The translations under genes and the position numbers were made by a program. Positions 1 to 9,472 of a stretch of DNA of 31,066 bases are shown here, one piece after another. The notes beneath the pieces are model-generated. The model searched no databases. It had not been told where the DNA came from and saw only the letters and a list, made by a program, of their open reading frames with translations. This DNA is from Paramacrobiotus richtersi (Eukaryota; Tardigrada; Eutardigrada; Parachela; Macrobiotidae): contig JAQGAU010000322.1 of NCBI GenBank assembly GCA_034698045.1, positions 1 through 31,066 of the forward strand. The letters run 5' to 3'. Position 1 is the first letter of the stretch. Each line of letters begins with the position of its first letter.

Positions 1-1040
1 GTGTACAACAGCCCGGACACATTTCCCCGTAGTGTTCTATTAGTGTCCAACAGCCCGGACACTTTTCCCTGTACTGTTCCATGGTGTCCAACAGCCCAAA
101 CACTTTTCCCTGTACTGTTCCATGGTGTCTAACAGCCCGGCCACGTTTCTCCGTAGTGCTCTTTCAGCGTCCAACAGCTCGGACACTTTTCCCCCTAGTG
201 TTCTAATAGTGTCAGACAGCCCGGACACTTTTCCCTGTAGTGTTCCATGGTGTCCAACAGCCCGGGCACTTTTCCCCGTAGTGTTCCATGGTGTCCAACA
301 GCCCGGACACCTTTCCCGGTACTGTTCCATGGTGTCCAACAGCCCGGACACTTTTCTCCGTAGTGCTCTATCAGCGTCCAACAGCCCGGACACTCTTCCC
401 CGTAGTGTTCTAATAGTGTCCAACAGCCCGGACACTTTTCCCTTTAGTGTTCCATGGTGTCCAACAGCCCGGACACGTTTCACCGAAGTGATCTATTAGT
501 GGCCAACAGCCCGGACACTTTTCCCCGTAGTGTTCTATTAGTGTCCAACAGCCCAAACACTTTTCACCGCAGTGTTCAATGGTGTCCAACAATCCGGACG
601 CTTCTCCCCGCAGTGTTCTAATGGTGTCCGACAGCATGGACACTTTTCCCCGCAGTGTTCTATTGGTGTCCGACCACACGGACACTTTTCCCTGCAGTGT
701 TCTATTGGTGTCCGACAGCCCGGACACTTTTCACCGCAGTGTTCTTTTGTGTCCAACAGCCTGGATACTTTTCGCCGCAGTGTTCTATTGGTGTCAGAAA
801 GCCCGGACACATTTTTCTCTTTTTCTCGAGTGTCGTGGAAGCCGGACACTTTTTGCCAGAGTGTCCCGGAAGCCGGACACACTTCTCTAGAATGTCGTGG
901 AAGCCGAATGCTTTCCACCAGAGTGTCGTGAAGGCCGGGCACTTTGCTCCAGTTTGGCCCCGAAGCCGGACACTTTTGCCCAGTGCGTTCTACTAGCCGG
1001 ACACAATCATACGGTTGCTCTAACAGCCGCACTTTTCGGT
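1..1040 (+). repeat. Left minisatellite array, 41-42 bp unit
   Basis: About 24 tandem units start with GTGTCCAACAGCCCGGACAC, which contains the inverted repeat GTGTCC/GGACAC around an 8-base loop. A variable 21-22 bp tail follows, ending TTCTATTA, TTCTAATA, CTCTATCA or TTCCATG. Tail types recur with a 207-bp period (125 and 332; 167 and 374), a five-unit higher-order repeat. From about 780 inward the units become divergent (GTGTCGTGGAAGCCGGACAC type) and fade out near 1040. The array continues past the left window edge. Confidence 0.95.
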
Positions 1041-1386
1041 TGCATCTGATCGATTATTCTTTGATCGAAATGTCCGTTTGAAGATTTAATTCTTATCGTT
1101 CTGCAACTTCCGTATCTTTGATAATACCATAGTTATTTAGCAGATTTTATTTTTTAGCAACGTAGAGATGTTGTTGTCGCAGTCGCATAAAAGTAAAAAA
1201 CATGACGCAATTCGCGCGCGAAGAAATAGTAGCTAAATTGAAGTTAACAATACCGCGCGCACTCTCCACTCCTAAACACTGAAAAAAATGAAGCAAGCGA
1301 TATGCTTCCTTCTATCCTGAAGAGCAACTTACAAGGTTTTTCTACTGCTTCTGATGCTGTTCAACCCTGTGCTTTTCTTCTGACAG

Positions 1387-1392
1387 TTTATT
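1387..1392 (-). promoter_or_regulatory. Candidate poly(A) signal AATAAA (minus strand)
   Basis: The minus strand reads AATAAA here, about 430 bp after the transposase stop and 15 bp after the stop of the small spliced reading frame. It is the first good signal downstream of either, so it may end the transposon transcript. Confidence 0.35.
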
Positions 1393-1406
1393 CTTTTCCC
1401 ATGAAA

Positions 1407-1765
1407 TTAGTGTCGTCGCGCGACAACACGTGCAATGCGATCATCTTGGCTTCCAAATCCGGTTTCCAGAAGAGGCTGCAATAAATCCAGTGAAGTAGAC
1501 TGTTTTCGATTTAAAGCTCAGTGCTTATGGTTGCACCTTTAAGGAACATTCATGCGCGTTAATTTACACATATCCTTAATTCCCTCAAACAACTTCAGAA
1601 ACGTGTACTACAAGCGTCACATAGCAGAAAGAAATTACGAACCTGGTGGTCCGGCTCTTGCTCATCTGCTAGTTTCTCTTCTGTAGCTGAAACGTCCAGG
1701 TTCGCTTGTTGGCATAAGTCGTTACCAACGGATGAGCCGGCTACTACAAGAATAATCAGTCGCAT
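1407..1765 (-). CDS. Possible two-exon small protein (63 aa) inside the transposon
   Basis: An ATG at 1765 opens with a short hydrophobic start (MRLIILVVAG), then an acidic stretch. A GT donor follows 1643, and an acceptor (TTATTGCAG) precedes 1475. The frame then continues to a stop at 1409-1407, and an AATAAA lies 15 bp after the stop on the same strand. Nothing about the product is recognised. It sits downstream of the transposase stop on the same strand, so it could equally be a spliced 3' UTR of that transcript. The hydrophobic start is too short to call a signal peptide. Low confidence. Confidence 0.2.
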
Positions 1766-1818
1766 AACCGTACCGCATAGTCACAATCCTAGAAGCTTGA
1801 AAATATCAGTGAAATTCA

Positions 1819-4800
1819 TTATGCGGTTGATTTCGGCAGTTGTAATTTATTTTCCAAATTACCATTCGGTAGTTTCCTGCGACAAGGTTGACACTTCCAT
1901 TCCTTCGAGACCATTTCTTGAACGGTGATAGCTTTCGTTTTTGTTATGCAGGAACGGTGGAACTGCTTCGAACAAATTTTGCATGTTTTCATCAGCTCAA
2001 TGCCGTACATTTTTGGCATCCGGCAATGGCACATAACTGCAACTTCAACCGTCTTGTGGTCTGCCACCTTGCTGATACTTTTACTTGGAAATGGCTGAAA
2101 TGCTCCATTTTCGATACATGTTTGCAGATGTTTCCGCATTTCCTAAAGAGAACCTCACGTTGCTTATTATGACAAATTGTACAGATCTAAGGAATACCTT
2201 ATTAATATACTTTTTCGACGCTGGATCATTTCCAAAGCATCGTTCCACCAAGTACGCGATGGCATACAACCCACAGTCGGTAAAATTGGGCTGCTCAGGC
2301 ATGTCAGGAATGTTCAACGAAAAGTCGTTTTGGTCAAACCGATATACTGCGGCAACCTGTTGATGCAGTATAATATCTCCACCAATGAGATTTGATGCGA
2401 GACTATCGTTCACTATGACGCGATTGATCGGTCCTTCGTGGTCATTCCTGGCGAGAACCCAGTGATTTTCATTGACGTGCAAAATCTGCAATTTCCTATC
2501 CAAACTCATGCCCGAAGCGCTTCTCTGCTTATCTCGAATAACCTGAATCCGCTTATAGACTTCGTTCTCCTGATGGAGCTCGAACCAGTGCACAGGTTGC
2601 AGTCCAGTCATGTTCGGAAACTGTTTCCGAAGCAGGCACTGTGAAGCGTCGATGATATCGCCGTTAATCCAAGCTCCGTTTTCTTCAACACGAAGGAGAT
2701 CAGCGAAATACAAGCAGATCCCGTTGCTCTTAATCCAGGTGATTTGCCTATTCACATCCTTAGCTAGAAGGGAGAAACAAATCATTGCAGACAACAGATG
2801 CTATCATTATGCCCGTACATTAATCAGGAACGATCGTAATCATCGTATGATTATGACAGCGATGAATCAAGGCTATTGCGAAGCTGTGGACTAGCTACAC
2901 TAGTCACCAACCTGCAGAAAGCTCCTTGGGCGACATCTTGGTTTTCTGCAGCACCTTGTAAATAGTTTTCCAGGCTTGATAATGGACGCATCCCAACAGC
3001 GATGCGGAGACTTTGCTGAATTCGTTGAAACTTAGCGAGTTTCTCTGCAGCTGATCTATATCGATATCGGTGCGTTTAAGACATCCGGCAAATTCGTCAG
3101 AAAGCAAAAGGGTCTCATCCCTTATATCTTTCAGAGACGCCATAGAAATTTCTGTGAACACCTTGGCACAGACTTTCAGCCCACGTTGTAGGTTGGCCAG
3201 CTTTTCCGCAGCTATCTGTTCCACAGTCTTTGAAGGGTCAATGTATATGATGTCGGAAGGTCGCTCGCTTGCAGCTACAAGGGTTACGGCTGGGTTCGTT
3301 CGCGCAGCGACTGCAAACGAATAATTTTAACGAATGAATGAGAAAACCCACTCGTCACAATGTCCAGTTGCAACCTTATTACGCCGCTACATTGCATTAC
3401 GCTCCAGTATCACGCACATCTGTCACATCAACTCGGTAACATGCCGTTAGCTACCTTTGACAGGAAATGTGCCTGAAGGCAGACTTGGAGTACGCTCCTG
3501 GGGTTCGGAACAAATCACTTCCGCAGCAGACGAAGCTTCAGCTTTGGTTCCTGCCTTCTTTGTTTTGACCTTCCTCAGGCTGGTTGGCTCCTTGTCCGCT
3601 CTCAGGTTTTTCACGGAAACAGTTTCCCTTGAGCCAGTTAAGCGAGACTCAATAACGGCCTTGTGTCCGCGATTCATTACACGTACTACCACAAAAGGTC
3701 CTGTATATTGCCTGTCTTTGAGATTTTTGCCGCTTAGCTTTCCGCGCGACTTTCCCTGCAGTCGGTGGTAAACTGTCGTGCCTGTCTTCACTTCTCGTTT
3801 TTTCGAATAAGCCTTTTCGTATGCCTTTCGCTGCTTCTCTTTTCCAGCGAGAATGTTTCCAGCAACCGTCGCAAACAATTGGGCCCTTGCGTCGCCGTCG
3901 ACAGAGTAAGCGCGAACCTCCTCGTTATCCACTTGGCCTGCCTCTAACTCTACAGGTCCAAACATTTCTGGCTCCTCAGCCCAGGCAAGGTCAGTTTCCA
4001 TGCTGTCCGGTCCGGAATCCGTATGAAACGCAGGAAAACTGATTATTTTGGACTTTCGCCCAAAGAACAGCTCGGACGGGATATGTTTTGTCACACTGTG
4101 CACTTTGTTGTTTTGTCCCCAGACAACGGAATCCAAATGATCACTCCATTCACCGCCGTGCTCAATCACGTGACGGTTCAAATCACTAAAACGGAAAAAA
4201 TTCCCATAAGAACAAGAATCAATAAGAACAGTTAGTCCTGATGATTTCACCAGTACTCTTGTTGTGTTTCGTGATTATGATCTTACAGCTTAGTCTGTTT
4301 GTTCATATTTTCCACTTGTCCGCATGTTCTTGGGTGCCGCGGGCTTGCATAACGATGCTCGATGCCCAGTTCCTGCTCCATTTTATCGTTCAGCTCGTTT
4401 TTGAACTCTTTGCCTGAAGAAGTTGGAAGGCATGTTGTAACTGGTTGCAAAAAAATTATGTTTAAACGCTTACCATTATCAGAGATTACTGTTTCTGGCA
4501 CTCCGAAAAGCGAAAAAACGTGTCGCAAAACTTTGTTGATAGATTGGGCATCCTTTGATGTCAATGGATAAACTTGCCGATATTTGGTGAAATAATCGAT
4601 AATTGTGAAAATGTATCTTTCTCCCTTCGATGTCATGGGCAGTTCAGCGAGGTCATATCCAATCTGCGACCAAGGCCTAGGTGGAATGCTGATAGCAGTC
4701 TGTGGCTCCTTTACAACCTGTAGCCCTTTTCCTTGGCACTTACAGATCTCGCAGGCGTCGATCTGAAAGTAATACCACTGTGTTTATGGCAGACATGGAA

Positions 4801-5577
4801 CCTTCAAGCTGCAGTGAGACATACCACGGATTGCACGGTACTGTACATGCCGTCCCAGAAATATCTGCGCGATAAAGTCTGTTTGAGCGCATCTCTTCGG
4901 GCATGTCCAAGACTCCTATAAGCATCGAACCGGGCTTCAAAATTCTATACTATGAGAAGTGGATCGTTCCAGTACACCTCTAGTTAAGTTTGAGTAAGCG
5001 TACTGGCCAGTTCATGTGGAGTTTAGGAATTCTACTCCTACTTCAGACGTATTTTTTAGTCCACCATTCCCCACCGTCTTGTAAGCTGTTCAAGTTTTAG
5101 CAGAACTAGCAACAAGTGTCGGAATAGTCTAACAGAATAGAACTTTCGAATACAACAGGACAAAGTTCATTTCATATTTAATTAGACAATTTTACCTCAG
5201 CAAACTGTTCGAGGCTTTGTAAATGCTAGCTAAAATTGCGCAGGGAACGAAATCGATCGTTTTTTGGATAATACTACACAAAAAAGCGTTTAACGAAATC
5301 CTGAATATCTTGAGCCATACCTGTGAAGTTCAGAAGTAAGTTGCAGCTTCTCTTCTGCCCCAAAAACCACAAGGCTCCCGGGACCTATGTTTCCTTGCGG
5401 ATTCTTCTCAGCGTTAGCAAGGTTGTACAACTTGTCCTCAATGACACGAAATTGCCCTCGCCGGCGACGCACATATCGTTTCTGATTCTCTGGTAAGCCA
5501 GCTGGATACTTTCCAGCTGATAAAAAGTCGGAAACGGCACGCAGATCACTATGGCTAGGATCACTTCTTTCTGTCAT
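1819..5577 (-). CDS. Transposase: H2C2 - DDE integrase - GPY/F - Ulp1 protease - PHD finger (927 aa, 8 exons)
   Basis: Exons on the minus strand are 5577-5321, 4915-4825, 4762-4474, 4413-4287, 4185-3455, 3310-2912, 2763-2198 and 2142-1819. All borders are GT-AG and all phases agree. Domain order: integrase zinc-binding H2C2 (His in ELHR and LGHARRD, Cys in DACEIC); DDE core (IIDYFTKY, SDNGKEF after splicing, CGQVEN); the integrase tail SELFFGRK and a GPY/F-like YTGPFVVVRV; a linker; a C48 Ulp1-like protease (His in NENHWVLA, Asp in VIVNDS, Cys in FTDCGLYA); and a C-terminal PHD finger (CHC, CKICSKQFHRSC, WKCQPC). Removing the 60-bp intron between exons 3 and 4 restores the classic SDNGKEF motif, which supports the splicing. 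The ATG at 5577 is chosen because the following residues fit the usual start of such integrases. The protein would cut and join element ends. Roles for Ulp1 and PHD, such as deSUMOylation or chromatin targeting, are inference. A domesticated gene is possible but less likely given the flanking arrays. Confidence 0.82.
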
Positions 5578-5958
5578 TGTGGAAAATCCGGTTTAGACAA
5601 GGATTTCCTCCAATAAAAACATTAGATTCGAAAATAGCATTAGAGAACAATTTGTGCATGCATGACGAAACAAAATTTTCAGTTTTAACAAGCAGTCCAA
5701 ACGCTTGCGACTGATTAAATTGCGTATCTGTTTCCACTTCGCATCTGTCACATGGAGCGCAAACAGTAGAGTGTGTAGACTGCAGTACGTGTTCTTCACA
5801 CTTTCTTCACTAGCTTTCTCTAAAAAAGCGTAGGCAAACTAAACTGTCAAAATCTGGCCAAACTCAGAGGTCTGACAATAAAACTTCTTTCTTATTGTTG
5901 ATTTCAAAAAATATTCACTTACACGGAAATATCGATAACCTTGTTCGAGTTACGGGAC
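5578..5958. other. Region upstream of the transposase gene
   Basis: This 381-bp AT-rich stretch lies between the transposase start and the right repeat array and must hold the element's promoter. I see no convincing TATA box or conserved ORF in it. Confidence 0.4.
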
Positions 5959-6521
5959 AGTCTTGACAAACGTCCGGCTTCCTTGACACTGCGGGGAAAA
6001 GTGTCCGGGTTGTCGGACATAAATAGAACACTGCGGGGAAAAGTGTCCGGGTTGTCGGACACTAATAGTACACTGCGGGGAAAAGTTTCCGGGCTGCTGG
6101 ACACCAATAGAACACTGCGGGGAAAAGTGTCCGGGTTGTCACACACCAATAGAACACTGCGGTGAAAAGTGTCCGGGCTGTTGGACACCAATAGAACACT
6201 GCCGTGAAAAGTGTCCGGGCTGTTGGACACCAATAGAACACGTCAGGGAAAAGTGTCCGGGTTGTCGGACACCAATAGAACACTGCGGTGAAAAGTGTCC
6301 GGGCTGTTGGACACCAATAGAACACTGCGGTGAAAAGTGTCCGGGCTGTTGGACACCAATAGAACACGTCAGGGAAAAGTGTCCGGGTTGTCGGACACCA
6401 ATAAAACACTGCGGGGAAAAGTGTCCGGGCTGCTGGACACCAATAGAACACTGCGGTGAAAAGTGTCCGGGCTGTCAAACACGCCCGGGAAAAGTGTCCG
6501 GGTGAGACAGGGTACCAAAAA
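5959..6521 (-). repeat. Right minisatellite array, inverted copy, 42 bp unit
   Basis: Thirteen units in the orientation opposite to the left array. From 6001 to 6462 eleven units are exactly 42 bp, starting GTGTCCGGGCTGTTGGACAC or GTGTCCGGGTTGTCGGACAC and ending GCGGTGAAAA, GCGGGGAAAA or GTCAGGGAAAA. Units 6169-6294 and 6295-6420 form a nearly identical three-unit (126 bp) higher-order duplication, so this array expanded recently. The innermost divergent unit (GTCCGGCTTCCTTGAC, about 5971) mirrors the divergent inner units of the left array, so the inverted symmetry reaches the inner edges. Confidence 0.95.
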
Positions 6522-6658
6522 CCTGGTTCGGCAATAAAAATTGTGGGTTTGCAAAATTTACGGCGGACGTTTTTTCGGCACTCCGGACGGTTTTAGCGGT
6601 TGCGGGGGAAAAGTGTCCGGCGGACAGGTTTTCCGTCCGGACGGTTTTAGCGGTTACA
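6522..6658. repeat. Outer terminal segment of the transposon, degenerate repeats
   Basis: Degenerate pieces of the array unit (AAAAGTGTCCGG at 6609-6620) lie among two copies of CGGACGGTTTTAGCGGTT, near 6583 and 6638. The second copy runs into TTACA, ending at 6658. This is the proposed right terminus. It cannot be confirmed without the left end. Confidence 0.45.
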
Positions 6659-7257
6659 CCCGTTTGCTGATCTTCTTGCTGGAGTGCCAGTCTTTCTGCT
6701 GTTTTGCTGGGTCGACTGACATTTCCGATTCAAGCTCCACTTCACTCTAGTAGCAACAATAAATTCTGCCTAGGGGAAAAGACAGAGACCGAAAAAAATG
6801 CTGCCTAAATTTTGATGCCACTTATTCAGGAAACCAGCTCAGTGATGACTGATTCACTGTTTCCGATGCGAAATTAAGTAGCACAGGCGTAGATGGGGGG
6901 TGGACGTTTTTCTGTCAGGCTCGTTACGACAGCCCATTCATGGATCAGTGTATTCACAGCTGATGATTGACTGCCAGCAAAAAATGCGAAACCGTTTCCA
7001 GAATTAAATTCTGACAGTGAGTGTCCGTCTGATTTGAACTTCTAAGGTGGAATTAATGTTTTGACACAGTCGCAAGTTCTGTTGATCTCATTTGAATAGA
7101 TACCATTTGAAATCGTCGGCTTTGAACTGTGAATTGTGGAATCCCTTAGGTTGTTTTGGGAAAGCGTTTCTAGACCTGCAGCGTGTTGCAACACTGCTTT
7201 TCGAGTTAAAGTGTTGACCCGATTTCCTGACGCAGTCAGTAAGGTTTTTCGTTGACG
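6659..7257. other. Intergenic region upstream of the BTB gene
   Basis: About 600 bp between the transposon end and the BTB start codon. It presumably holds the promoter and 5' UTR of the BTB gene. No clear TATA box, RNA gene or conserved ORF is visible. Confidence 0.4.
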
Positions 7258-9472
7258 ATGGCTGCGGAATTTGGAGCGAATGACTGGCATTCCAGCAAGA
7301 AGATTCATAAACGAGCTCGCTACCTTCTGGAGCACCCCGATGAGCAGATCCCCAGCGACGTGGAATTTTTGGTCGGGAGCGGACCGTGCAGTGATGGAGA
7401 GCCAAAGAAAGCTTTCAAGTGTCACAAGTAAGTTCACATGCGATATGTGCGAATATGTTAATTTGTCAGTCATTTCAGTGCAAATCTCATTTTCAAGGTT
7501 TATGCTGGCGCTGGTGAGCTCAGTGTTTCAAGCGTTCTTTTACGGATCATTTCCGCAAGAAAAGAAAGTGGTCGAGCTGCCTGATGTGACTCCTGCTGCT
7601 TTTCAGAATCTGCTGAAGTTAGTGCATAATAATAAACTAATAATAACGTTGCACACCAGTTCGAGGGTCGTGGATTTTCCACAACAAGTAATTCACAAAC
7701 ATAAATAATAAAAAATTATTCAAAAAAATGAATAATTGTTCACTATCAGTAATTTATTTTTGAGTGATACCATTGAGAATTTCGTGCTTAACAGTTAATG
7801 TCAGATCGACTGTTACCACAAACATAATACATTCGGAAATAAGCCAGGATGCTTGGAATAATGGAATTGTTTTACTCTGCTTTTTGTTGCTGTTTAGTTG
7901 ACTTGTCTGCACAATTATGAAAGTGGTTTTAGTGGTGTTATTGTGGCCACAGTGCTTGTTAACTGCGTGCAGCTTACTTGATAACTTGATAATTGCTGAT
8001 TTCATGTTACTACTGTCGTAAATTTGCAGCTACGCTTACGCTGATGATATCAATGGACTAACCATGGATAACGCCCTGGACACATTGTACTGCGCCCAGA
8101 AGTATTTGATCTTCAAACTGGCCCGTGCTTGTCGAGAATTCATTGAACGGAAGATAGTCGTCGAAGAGGAGAGCGATCAGATTTGGTATATTTTCGAGCA
8201 GGTATAACACTGGATGACAATTGTTACACGTGTATGTATAACAGATGTTCATATTTTTATGTCAAAAGCTGCCACCAGTTAGACTGAACCACCTGATTTA
8301 CTAAGGTGTGATTATTAATTCTATAGACACGTATGATTGGCGAAGATAACTTGGCTGCGATTGCGCTGGCGGAAATTTCACGCCGCACAGCCGATGCCTT
8401 CGAACTACCAGACTTTTTGCTACTCTCGCCACCGACGCTGATGGCCATTCTGGAACGTGACAACCTCTCAGCCCCGGAGTCGGCAATTTACCAGGGCGTT
8501 GTGCGGTAAGATTGAAACAAAGTAGAACAGTTTAAGTTAATACAGATCATGACACTGAAAGCTTTTCTTTCATCTGTATTGTTGCTCGTGGCCGGTTTCT
8601 TGTTAGTAATGGACAGATGTAGTTTGTGTTACTCAAACTACAATATTTTCTGCTCACCGGTACGCACTTGTAATTGAACTCCCATTCTTGAAACTGACAT
8701 TTTAAACTTGTTTGCTTCACGTTGATCCTTGCAGCTGGGTTAAACACAACACGAACAACGCTGCAGCTTCACTGCGGGAGAGTCTGGGACCTCTGCTGTA
8801 TTCCATACGATTTCCTCTGTTTTCCGCGACCGAGTTAGCCGATATACCTGCAGAGGTACCGTTACTTCACATTCTGCAACACCCGTACATTTTTGAAAAA
8901 TGATTTTTCAGTCCCTTGTATTACAGGATAGCGTTTTCTTTATCGAGGAAGAAAGAGACCTATTCCGATATGTCTCCGGAACAAACAAACCAGCCATCCC
9001 GTTTAACACTATTCCCCGGACTCCTTCACCCGCTCCGTTCATGCACACTGTGGAAGTGATCTGTGATCGTGGTCACGATGATCTCATAGCGATCCCCATC
9101 ACAATCAAACTGCGACCGGACTTGGCGCCAGCATGCTGTCAGTTTCTGATGGACCTGCTGGAAAACGGTTCTGCATTATACTTTGGAACGGTGGACAATG
9201 ATCCAGGGACTGAAGCGGCCGTCGAGGTGCCTCCAGTGGTTGTGGAGGAGCGGAACGCACTGACACATTCCACCCAAGGAGCGGTTTGGTTTGAGTGGGA
9301 TGCGCAGAATGGAAAGGTGTATCTGGAAGCCTGGAAGAAGCCGGGAGCCGATTATAGTGCTGTTTTTGGCTTTGTCACTGGACTGGATAGTAGAGAGCAT
9401 TACGAGGGGGTTTTGAAGTTGAGTGCTTTTACTGATCCCGTCGGTACTTCTGCTAGGATTTATATGAAGTGA
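7258..9472 (+). CDS. BTB-BACK protein with a degenerate cyclophilin-like C-terminus (435 aa, 6 exons)
   Basis: Exons are 7258-7427, 7498-7617, 8030-8201, 8327-8505, 8735-8855 and 8927-9472, with GT-AG introns and consistent phases. The start ATG gives MAAEFGANDW. The BTB/POZ fold spans roughly residues 30-140 (IPSDVEFLVG, FKCHKFMLAL, VELPDVTPAAFQNLL, YAYADDI, AQKYLIFKLARAC). A BACK region follows to about 250 (IALAEISRRTADAF, FLLLSPPTLMAILE, YQGVVRWVKHN, FPLFSATELADIP). This resembles the BTBD2/3/6 family, which are Cul3 ubiquitin-ligase adaptors. Instead of the PHR domain usual there, residues 294-435 align by eye with cyclophilin (ITIKLRPDLAPACCQFLMDL, LTHSTQGAVWFEWDA, YSAVFGFVTGLD), but the FHRI and QGGD active-site motifs are absent, so isomerase activity is unlikely. 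It may act as a substrate-binding module; that is inference. Confidence 0.85.

Larger units (their letters stand above)
1..6658 (-). mobile_element. Ginger-like DNA transposon with foldback-style inverted repeat-array ends (left end outside window)
   Basis: Two minisatellite arrays of the same 41-42 bp unit face each other in inverted orientation (1-1040 and 5959-6521) and enclose a minus-strand gene for a gypsy-type integrase joined to a Ulp1 protease and a PHD finger. No reverse transcriptase, RNase H, Gag or LTR is visible, so a cut-and-paste DNA transposon of the Ginger type fits best; known Ginger elements carry integrase with H2C2 and GPY/F domains, and some carry extra Ulp1 or PHD domains. 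Terminal repeats made of tandem short units are typical of foldback elements. The left array is cut by the window edge, so total length is at least 6.6 kb. The right end is placed provisionally at 6658, where the strand reads TTACA, the complement of the TGTNR start of Ginger ends. The continuous reading frame suggests a young copy. Confidence 0.72.

Noticed and set aside
1-1040. Several long open frames of 100-160 codons on both strands across the left array
   Set aside because: The unit is 42 bp, a multiple of three, so stops are avoided in every unit at once; the translations are simple repeats of one motif and are not proteins.
4237-4285. Short intron alternative (acceptor at 4238) for the transposase
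   Set aside because: It breaks the reading frame; the acceptor TTTTTTCCGTTTTAG before 4185 has a better tract and keeps the phase.
1819-5577. LTR retrotransposon or Polinton identity for the integrase gene
   Set aside because: No reverse transcriptase, RNase H, Gag, LTR, DNA polymerase or capsid gene is visible; the Ulp1 and PHD parts and inverted ends fit a DNA transposon better.
5959-6521. CRISPR-like regular spacing of a repeat
   Set aside because: The whole 42-bp unit is repeated with no unique spacers, and the surrounding genes are spliced eukaryotic genes.
5919-6554. Long frames on both strands across the right array
   Set aside because: Same cause: periodic 42-bp units without stops.
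7042-7473. Minus-strand frames opposite the first BTB exon
   Set aside because: Shadows of the plus-strand BTB coding sequence with no recognisable domain.
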